From: Planctomycetales bacterium
Lineage (GTDB): Bacteria > Planctomycetota > Planctomycetia > Isosphaerales > Isosphaeraceae
Length of the DNA stretch: 33,876 nt
Assembly (NCBI GenBank): GCA_027452145.1
Contig: DAIDHB010000225.1
Location: 1-33,876 of the forward strand
Reading direction: 5' to 3'
Shown: one piece after another, positions 1 through 6,105 of the stretch
How positions within the stretch are numbered: the first letter of the stretch is position 1
Layout: every line of letters begins with the position of its first letter
Notes under the pieces: generated by a model
Database searches by the model: none
Seen by the model: only the letters and a program-made list of their open reading frames with translations
Told to the model about the DNA's origin: nothing
Translations under genes and position numbers: made by a program

Positions 1-18
1 TGCCCGACGCTCAGGCCC

Positions 19-40
19 CGTCGGGCAAGACTGCCCGACG
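19..40. repeat. Short hairpin repeat, 9-bp stem
   Basis: Arms CGTCGGGCA and TGCCCGACG flank the four-base loop AGAC. The same GTCGGGCAAGAC-GCCCGAC core recurs twice near 12.4-12.5 kb, so this is one member of a dispersed intergenic repeat family. It lies before the ATPase gene and is not followed by a T-run, so a terminator role is not supported. Confidence 0.6.
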
Positions 41-124
41 GACTTTCCTGCCGGCGTAATAAGGGCGGGATCGCGGCGGGAGAAGCCGGCTCGCGGCGAA
101 CTTCAGGAAGCCGGCCGGGGTCGG

Positions 125-130
125 TATGAT
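125..130 (+). promoter_or_regulatory. Candidate -10 element of the ATPase gene
   Basis: TATGAT preceded by GTCGG lies 45 nt before the ATPase start codon. Very similar elements precede other genes here (TATGAT at 5262, TATTAT at 6056). No convincing -35 hexamer is present at the usual 17-nt spacing, so this rests on position and on recurrence of the motif. Confidence 0.3.
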
Positions 131-175
131 GGAGGCTGAGAACCGGAGTCGCCGCTCGCGGAGCCCTGAACGTTT

Positions 176-1369
176 ATGCCGAACCGGCTCGAGTCGATCC
201 ACATCCAGAATTACCGCTCGCTGGCCGACGTCAAGCTCGACCTGGGGCCGGTCAATGTTCTCTTCGGCCCGAGCGGGTCGGGGAAGTCGAGCCTGCTCGA
301 TGCCATTGGATTTATCCAGGATTGTTTTCTTCGGGACGTCGGATTCGCCCTGGCGAAGCGGGGGCAGGGACTTGGTCTCCTGTACGACGGTGCTGGTCTG
401 GGCGAGCCGATCCGGATCGCCTTGAGTACGGACCGAGTCGAGTACGAGCTTACGCTCGTGCCATCGCTCAAGGGTTCGATCAATCCGGTTCCGGGCGAGC
501 GGCTCCGATCGCTGGCCAGGCCCGGATTCTTGCTGGAACGCGAGATCGGGACGGCGCAGGCCTTTTACTTTGGGGGGCCGGGGTCCCAAACGCAGTCCGT
601 GGACCTGCGCGAGCCAAGGAGGCTTGTTATCGCCCATCATCCGGGTTCGCCGCACGCGTTTGAGGAGGACCTCTTTGCTGATGTCGCCCTGTCCGGCCGG
701 ATCTATAGTCCCAGGTCGATGGAGCTGGCGGACCTGAAGCAACACGGCTCGCCCGCGGGGACCGAGGGGCAACTGATGGAGCAGGGAGAGAACCTCTGGT
801 CGGTCCTGCGGACGCTGGACGGCCGCCGACTCCTCGATGACCGCTACACCACGATCATGAAGTACATGGCGGAGGCCTTTCCGACCTTCAAGGGTCTCGT
901 CACCGAGGCGACGGCGCCGACGGTCGTCTACGCCCAGTTCCTGGAGGCCGGTAGGCGAAGGCCCGTGTATGCATCGGAGATTTCCGATGGACACATTCAA
1001 TTTCTCTTGCTTGTGACCGCCCTCTTCTGCGACCTGCGAGGCACGGCGCCACTTGTGATGATCGACGAGCCCGAGACGTCCCTTCACCCCTGGGCCCTGG
1101 CCGTGCTCGCGACCGCGATCCGGGAAGCGACCGAGAAATGGGATCGTCAGGTCATCCTTGCCACCCACTCGCCCGTCCTGATGAGCCAGTTCGAGCCGAA
1201 TGAGCTGCTCGCCGTCGAGTCGAAGGAGGGGCGCACTCAGATCACACGGCTCAGCGAGATGGAAGACATTCAGGACCTGTTGCAGGACTACGCGGCCGGC
1301 TCGCTCTACATGAGCGAGGTCATCGCGCCGCAGAGCAAGCCTCCGGAAGTACCAAACGTGTGCCGATGA
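176..1369 (+). CDS. AAA family ATPase (RecF/OLD-like, AAA_21 type)
   Basis: A 397-residue ABC/SMC-like ATPase. The N-terminus has the I-x-N-Y-R-S-L strand typical of RecF/OLD ATPases, then Walker A GPSGSGKS at residues 31-38. An S-D-G signature-like motif follows near residue 267, then Walker B LVMIDEPETSLHP with D297/E298, and the H-loop ATHSP with H331. No TOPRIM domain is fused at the C-terminus. Its stop codon overlaps the ATG of the next gene (ATGATGA), which argues for translational coupling and a two-component unit. By family knowledge such ATPases paired with a separate TOPRIM-like partner resemble split OLD/PARIS-type conflict systems; that role is inferred. The start was chosen because it gives the canonical N-terminal strand; the only alternative nearby is out of frame. 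Confidence 0.9.
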   Translation: MPNRLESIHIQNYRSLADVKLDLGPVNVLFGPSGSGKSSLLDAIGFIQDCFLRDVGFALAKRGQGLGLLYDGAGLGEPIRIALSTDRVEYELTLVPSLKGSINPVPGERLRSLARPGFLLEREIGTAQAFYFGGPGSQTQSVDLREPRRLVIAHHPGSPHAFEEDLFADVALSGRIYSPRSMELADLKQHGSPAGTEGQLMEQGENLWSVLRTLDGRRLLDDRYTTIMKYMAEAFPTFKGLVTEATAPTVVYAQFLEAGRRRPVYASEISDGHIQFLLLVTALFCDLRGTAPLVMIDEPETSLHPWALAVLATAIREATEKWDRQVILATHSPVLMSQFEPNELLAVESKEGRTQITRLSEMEDIQDLLQDYAAGSLYMSEVIAPQSKPPEVPNVCR

Positions 1370-2130
1370 TGACCGACGCTTCCACCTGGTCGTTTTTCAG
1401 GATCGCCCTGCTGGTCACCGGCGAGGGCGAAGAATAGTTCCTGCACCAACTGTTCCGCTCCCTGGCGGCCGAGGGGCATTGCGCCTTCAAGGTCCGTGCT
1501 CGGGTCTCTCAGCTTGGACCGATCACGTCGCAGAAGCGCAAGTTGAAGATGGTCGGCAAGGGAAAGCCTCTCACGACGAAGGACGACGACATCGGCCTTG
1601 AAGCCCGAGGGGCATTCACCGCCGGCTACGATTTCGTGATCCTCATCGACGACCTCGAGCACGATCGCGCCAATCAGGTCGAGGCCGTCTTCGCCCGATA
1701 CCGCACCGCTCTCGATACGCTCCTCCGGCCCCGGAATCTCGAAGCCCGGGCTTCGCTCCACTTCCTGGTCAACATGCTCGAGGCGTACTTCTTCGCCGAT
1801 GCGGCCGCGGTCAACGAGATTCCTGGAACCACACTCGCCGATTACCCCGGCGATGTCGAGACGATCCGGCATCCGAAGCGAGAGCTTCAGTCTCACCACC
1901 GAGGCTACAACGAGATCGAACACGCCGGCGCGGTCCTCGCTCGTCTCGACGTGCCCCGCGTGCTGGCGAACCCGCGGACCTGCCGGTCGCTCCGGACTCT
2001 GTTCGGCTGGTGCTCCCGCGCCATCGGCCGGCCCTTTGATGAGAAGTATCAGCTCGCCGAGGGCGACTACTTCGACCTGACTCGCAATCAGATCGACGTT
2101 CTCCCCGCCTCGCCCGCGCCCGCCGGCTGA
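1366..2130 (+). pseudogene. DUF4276/TOPRIM-like partner of the ATPase, interrupted by an in-frame TAG
   Basis: Reading from the ATG that overlaps the ATPase stop, the frame is open for 23 codons (ending V-T-G-E-G-E-E), meets TAG at 1435-1437, then continues open to TGA at 2128-2130. The whole would be about 254 residues. The sequence after the stop (FLHQLFRSL, then FVILIDDLEHD with D95, D96 and D100) continues the same family pattern, so the TAG interrupts a real gene. The pre-stop Glu cluster and the later Asp cluster match the E...DxD arrangement of TOPRIM metal-binding domains; the DUF4276 assignment is from motif recognition. A shorter product could start at TTG 1543 or ATG 1549 but would lack the Glu motif. 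TAG is used as an ordinary stop elsewhere in the window (kinase, Gly-rich gene), so reassignment is unlikely. Sequencing error is possible. Confidence 0.75.
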
Positions 2131-4898
2131 AGCTCGGCGGCCTCGGCTTCGATCTCGCCTTCCAGCTCCTCGACCGCCTTCGCCTTTGCATCCCGCCGCG
2201 CTCGCCGTTCGAGGGTGTAGATCGCCAGGCCCGACAGCAACACGGCGCTGAGAATCAAAAGCCCGTCCCAGTAGGCGACCCAGCCGGCGATGTCGGTGAC
2301 GGATTCGTCCGTGCTGATGTGGATCGCCAGCATCGCCACGGACGGCAGCAGGTTGCCGAAGGCCCAGCCGTCGCCGAAGAACGCGTCGCCCAGGATCATC
2401 CTCGCGATCATCCAGCCCGCGATCGTCATGAAGAACACCACGAGGGTGACGGCGACCGCCGTGCCGCGCGAGCGGATCCACGTCCCGACCGCCGCACCCA
2501 GGCTGACGATCGCCGCGCCATGCACCAGGATCGTCGCCAGCACCAGGGCCGCCAGGCCCAGCCGCGAGGCCAGCGGGCGCACCGCCGGGATCACGGTGGC
2601 CGACGCGATCTCCTCGGGGGTTGCCGCCCGGACCGTCATCCGGTTGGCGGCGTTGGTCTCGACCACCTGGACGTCGCCCCACGGGTCGACCGACAGGCTG
2701 GCCGTGCCGCCGTTGTTGGGCAGGTTGAAGACCTTGTTCAGCATCTCCGCCGGCGGCCGGACCAGGGCCAGGGCCATGAGGATCAGTGCGATTCCGATCG
2801 ACAGCAACGGGACCAGGCGGAACGCCGCCCACCACCGAGCCGCGAAGAGTCGCCACCCGGAGCCCGCGCCGGCGTCCCGGTGGCCCGCGATCGATGACGG
2901 CGATCCGGGCGCCGGCGCCACGCCGGTCCCGAGCCATGCCGCCAGCGGGCCAAGCAGGATCAGGCCGATGATCATCGCCGGAACCCCGATGATCGGCACG
3001 ACCCCTTGCCGCAGTTCGGCGTTGACCCAGCTCGCGCCGGTGCCGATCGTGATCGCACAGTACCCGCCGGCGACCCCGCCCAGGAATGCGAGGAACAGCA
3101 CGACGTCGGAGAGCACCGGCGTCCGCCGCGGACGGTCCGAGACGCGGCCCAGGCAGTCGTCGAAGGTGCGCATCGTCAACCAGACCAGCCCAATTGCCGC
3201 CGCCAGCCATTCGACCATCCAGAACCCGGTCCCGTAGAGGAGACCCTGGGCCCGCGAGGGGCGCATGTGGCCATTCCCGAGGAACTCGATGAGGCTCCCG
3301 ATGGCCACGATGGGGCTGGCGCACATCAGGCCGCCGGTCCAGTTCGAGCGCCAGGGGGCGTCCATCATCCCGATCAGGATCGGCCAGCCAGCGCCGACGA
3401 TCAGGGCAAACGTGACGCTCATCCCGATCGCCCGGCCCTGGCGCCTCGACCAGGTGCCCAGCGCCAGGCCGACGCTGGCCAGCAGCGCGCCGTGGGCCAG
3501 GATCGTCGCCGTGAGCAGCCCGGCGGCCAGCAGGGACAGCGCCAGAGGCGGCTCGTACCTGTTCCGCCAGATCACCATGGCCGGCGTCGTCGTCGCGGAG
3601 GCCGCCGAGGGATCCGGGCCGCGCGAGGCCGTGGCCAGGGCGAGTGCCAGCAGCGCCGGGCCGAAGGCCAGCAGCGGCTGGTTCCGCAGCGCCCCCAACC
3701 ACTTGCCGAGCACGATCTCGGGGGTCGACAGCGTCGTCGCGGCCAGCAGGTCGAGGCTGCCCCGCTGCCGTTCCTCGGCCATCGACGTCGGCGCCATGGC
3801 CGCGACGATCAGCAGGCCGAAGATCACCAGGATCATCATGGAGAAGATGCCGGTCATCGTCACCGCGTCCGCCGGCCCATTCCACCGGTTGAGGCCCTCG
3901 GTCCAGGCCGTGCTGGCGGCGTAGGCGCAGAGGATGGTCGCCGTGCCGCCGACGATCAGGACCAGGAGCAACAGCCAGCGCGAGGGCCGGGCGCGGTGCC
4001 ACTCGCGCCAGAGCACGGGGTTGCCGTCGAGCGACGGGCCGGGCAGCCGGCGCACCAGCCGGCCCAGCCGGCTCAGCTTCGGCTCGTGGCTGGCGCGCGG
4101 CGCATCGATCCCCCGCCGCGCCACGGGCCGGATCCGCCAGACCGCCAGGAGCACCAGCAGGATCGACGGAGCCAGGCAGGCGCCGAAGAAGATGAGATAG
4201 TCGACCAGCTCCAGGTGGTTCGGCCTCGCGTAGGGGACGTACGCGACGTAGAACGGGTTCGCCAGCAGCGGCCACTCGGGTACCGGGCCCACGGCCCCTC
4301 CCTGGGCCAGTCCCTGCCAGACCGGCCAGAACAGCAGCGCAAACATCCAGAAGGTGTAAACCACCATCACGACCTCGTGCGGCTTGCGCGCCCAGACCGA
4401 CAGCGTCAGGGCCATCGTGCAGCCGAGAAGCGCGACGGCCAGGATGATGGCGAAGGCGAGTGTCAGCGCGACCGGGTCGATCCCGCCCAGCAGCGAGCAG
4501 GCCGACAGCACGGGCCACGAGCAGGCGACGAGCGCCAGCACGGGGAGCATCCGCGCGGCCAGCTTGCCCAGGACGATCTCGGCGTCCGAGAGGTCCGTCG
4601 CCATCACGTGGGTGAGCGTACCCCGGGCGCGGTCGACGCAGATCGCGCCCGCGGTCGCCGCCGGGGCGGCCAGCATCACCAGTGCCAGCTCGACGCCGAT
4701 GATCGCGTAAAAGTACGACTCGCCCAGCGCGGCGTAGTCGCGCCACGACTGGAGCTGCTGGGCCCGCCATGAGTTGGCGATCAGGGCGATCGCCGCCAGC
4801 AGGAAGGCCGCGCCCAGCGCTCGCAGCGCGTAGGTCTGCCAGCGCCTCGAGGCGCCCAGGCACTCGTAATAGAAGACCGGTCCCAGCCCCCAGCGCAT
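2088..4898 (-). CDS. ABC-2 type transporter permease, two fused modules
   Basis: A 936-residue polytopic membrane protein with many hydrophobic segments. Two internal modules are visible. Each has a cytoplasmic element of the form (E/D)RxRG(T/S)L then DLS/TLS, then EIVLGK, near residues 90-118 (ending SDAEIVLGK) and near residues 373-403 (ending STPEIVLGK). Each is followed by a run of membrane helices, as in ABC-2 permeases such as those of NatB or multidrug exporters. The segment GNPVLWREWHR near residue 310 begins the second module and is typical of planctomycete members. No ATP-binding subunit is encoded in the window, so the partner must lie elsewhere. A GAGGAG ribosome-binding site (4908-4913) supports the start. 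The 3' end overlaps the convergent DUF4276 gene by 43 nt. Substrate unknown. Confidence 0.88.
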   Translation of the reverse strand: MRWGLGPVFYYECLGASRRWQTYALRALGAAFLLAAIALIANSWRAQQLQSWRDYAALGESYFYAIIGVELALVMLAAPAATAGAICVDRARGTLTHVMATDLSDAEIVLGKLAARMLPVLALVACSWPVLSACSLLGGIDPVALTLAFAIILAVALLGCTMALTLSVWARKPHEVVMVVYTFWMFALLFWPVWQGLAQGGAVGPVPEWPLLANPFYVAYVPYARPNHLELVDYLIFFGACLAPSILLVLLAVWRIRPVARRGIDAPRASHEPKLSRLGRLVRRLPGPSLDGNPVLWREWHRARPSRWLLLLVLIVGGTATILCAYAASTAWTEGLNRWNGPADAVTMTGIFSMMILVIFGLLIVAAMAPTSMAEERQRGSLDLLAATTLSTPEIVLGKWLGALRNQPLLAFGPALLALALATASRGPDPSAASATTTPAMVIWRNRYEPPLALSLLAAGLLTATILAHGALLASVGLALGTWSRRQGRAIGMSVTFALIVGAGWPILIGMMDAPWRSNWTGGLMCASPIVAIGSLIEFLGNGHMRPSRAQGLLYGTGFWMVEWLAAAIGLVWLTMRTFDDCLGRVSDRPRRTPVLSDVVLFLAFLGGVAGGYCAITIGTGASWVNAELRQGVVPIIGVPAMIIGLILLGPLAAWLGTGVAPAPGSPSSIAGHRDAGAGSGWRLFAARWWAAFRLVPLLSIGIALILMALALVRPPAEMLNKVFNLPNNGGTASLSVDPWGDVQVVETNAANRMTVRAATPEEIASATVIPAVRPLASRLGLAALVLATILVHGAAIVSLGAAVGTWIRSRGTAVAVTLVVFFMTIAGWMIARMILGDAFFGDGWAFGNLLPSVAMLAIHISTDESVTDIAGWVAYWDGLLILSAVLLSGLAIYTLERRARRDAKAKAVEELEGEIEAEAAELQPAGAGEAGRTSI

Positions 4899-4955
4899 CG
4901 GACGGGCTCCTCGTAGTCGGGCCTCGCGGGCTCTGTGCCTGCTTCGAAGGAAACG

Positions 4956-5069
4956 TCATCGGGAGGGCGAGCCTCCCGGCGAGCCGGCATCTCAGGCTCG
5001 GCCGGAGCCTCGCCCTCCCACCCAACCGCGACGGCTTCATCGGGAGGGCGAGCCTCCCGGCGAGCCGGC
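4956..5069. repeat. Composite GGGAGGGCGAGCCTCCCG repeat, two identical 33-nt copies
   Basis: A 33-nt sequence beginning TCATCGGGAGGGCGAG occurs identically at 4956-4988 and 5037-5069. Between the copies lies an inverted relative (GGCTCGGCCGGAGCCTCGCC) from about 4996, so the block can fold on itself. Each copy also contains an internal GGGAGG...CCTCCC dyad. In translation such blocks give strings like GRASLPASR or EGEAPAEP, which I recognise as spurious peptides common in planctomycete annotations. It is a dispersed non-coding repeat; whether it moves or has a structural role cannot be read from the sequence. Confidence 0.75.
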
Positions 5070-5261
5070 TTTCGCCGAAGGCGACGTGCCATCCCGCCCT
5101 GGCAGGAGCCCTACCTCCCCATTCGGTGGCAGGCCCTCGGACGTGGTCGGATCGCCGGCGCGTCGGACAAACGTCCATGGTAGCGCGGCGACCCCGGCGC
5201 GGGCAATGGGTTGCCCGCGGAGGTGCGGCGAAATGCGCGGGCTTGCATCGGCCTCGTCGGC

Positions 5262-5267
5262 TATGAT
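5262..5267 (+). promoter_or_regulatory. Candidate -10 element of the PH-domain gene
   Basis: TATGAT in the context GTCGGCTATGATGGGG lies 81 nt before the start codon. It closely resembles the element before the ATPase gene (GTCGGTATGATGG). No good -35 is seen. Confidence 0.3.
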
Positions 5268-5348
5268 GGGGCGATTCGCCCATCGGTCCGTATCCCGTGT
5301 GGCCCTACGATGTGATGGAATAAACGCAGTGAGGATGCGAGGCGCGCG

Positions 5349-5999
5349 ATGCGTTACCCCCTCCCTTCCGATGGCTTTCTTCCCGACTACCTCAACGAGA
5401 TCATCGAGGGCGAGCTCGCCAAGGGCGAGCGCGTCGTCTGGTCCGGGCAGCCGATCGCGTCGCGGTTGGTCTGGCCGAGCTTCGCGATCGTGCTCTTCGG
5501 CATCCCGTTCACGGCCTTCGCCCTGTTCTGGATGTTCATGGCCCGGGGCATCGTGGGTCGAGCTCCCAATCCGGCCGGCGGGGTCTTTCCGGTCTTCCGC
5601 TTCTTGCCGCTCTTCGGCATCCCGTTCCTCCTGATCGGCCTGGCCATGCTCTCGACGCCCTACTGGATGTTGCGCAAGACGAGACGCACGGCCTACGCGG
5701 TTACCGACCGCCGCGTCCTGCTGGTCGAGGGCGGCCTTCTGGGCGGCATCAACATTCGCTCGCTCGAGCCCGAGCAGCTCCACGACGTCACCCGGACGCA
5801 GTACGCCGACGGCTCCGGCAACCTGGTCCTCCAGCGCCAGTATCGCGGGGTCCCGCTGGATCCGACCGATCCACGGTACCGCGGCGTCCCGTTCTTCCAG
5901 GTCGGGTTCTACGGCATCCCGGACGTCAAGCACGTCGAGGACCTCGTCCGCGAACTTGCCAGCAAGGCCCAACCGGCCGGCGACGGCCGGGGAGCCTGA
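5349..5999 (+). CDS. PH domain-containing membrane protein (bacterial PH, YdbS-like)
   Basis: A 216-residue protein. Residues about 20-35 contain GERVVWSGQP, the short motif that begins many bacterial PH-domain (bPH) membrane proteins. Two hydrophobic helices follow at about 43-68 and 80-105. The C-terminal part starts with the diagnostic strand AYAVTDRRVLL and holds a bPH fold (about 115-210). Such proteins sit in the cytoplasmic membrane; their ligands are mostly unknown. The start at 5349 has a GAGG-type site just upstream and gives the expected N-terminus. The next gene begins about 100 nt downstream with its own candidate promoter, so they are probably separate units. Confidence 0.85.
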   Translation: MRYPLPSDGFLPDYLNEIIEGELAKGERVVWSGQPIASRLVWPSFAIVLFGIPFTAFALFWMFMARGIVGRAPNPAGGVFPVFRFLPLFGIPFLLIGLAMLSTPYWMLRKTRRTAYAVTDRRVLLVEGGLLGGINIRSLEPEQLHDVTRTQYADGSGNLVLQRQYRGVPLDPTDPRYRGVPFFQVGFYGIPDVKHVEDLVRELASKAQPAGDGRGA

Positions 6000-6055
6000 A
6001 CAACAACAACGCCCGAGAATTCCGGAAAAGTTCGAACCGCCGCGGCCCCCGCCGG

Positions 6056-6061
6056 TATTAT
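6056..6061 (+). promoter_or_regulatory. Candidate -10 element of the sigma-factor gene
   Basis: TATTAT in the context CGCCGGTATTATCCC lies 45 nt before the proposed start at 6106. It also falls after the stop of the preceding gene, which fits a separate transcript. No clear -35 element. Confidence 0.3.
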
Positions 6062-6091
6062 CCCAGTGTCGAGGGATGAGACCCACCGGCC

Positions 6092-6097
6092 AGGAGG
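6092..6097 (+). promoter_or_regulatory. Ribosome-binding site deciding the sigma-factor start
   Basis: AGGAGG lies 8 nt before ATG 6106. The reading frame is open further upstream to 5956, but that extension overlaps the previous gene and reads as low-complexity Pro/Arg sequence, so the site fixes the start at 6106. Confidence 0.7.
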
Positions 6098-6105
6098 ATC
6101 GACGC

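Larger units (their letters stand above)
4899..5348. other. Divergent intergenic region with composite repeats
   Basis: This 450-nt spacer separates the divergently transcribed permease and PH-domain genes. It holds the ribosome-binding site of the permease, a composite repeat (4956-5069) and a candidate -10 element for the rightward gene (5262-5267). Open frames crossing it in both directions are made of repeat sequence and have no recognisable protein signal. Confidence 0.7.

Noticed and set aside
1435..1437. Amber codon as pyrrolysine
   Set aside because: No pyl genes in the window and TAG ends at least two other genes here; nothing supports recoding.
3006..4772. A 588-codon plus-strand frame opposite the permease
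   Set aside because: Extremely Arg/Gln/Asp/Gly-rich with no secondary-structure pattern; shadow of the permease.
1306..5283. A 1325-codon minus-strand frame over the permease region
   Set aside because: Overlaps the true permease frame in another phase, crosses intergenic repeats and has low-complexity translation.
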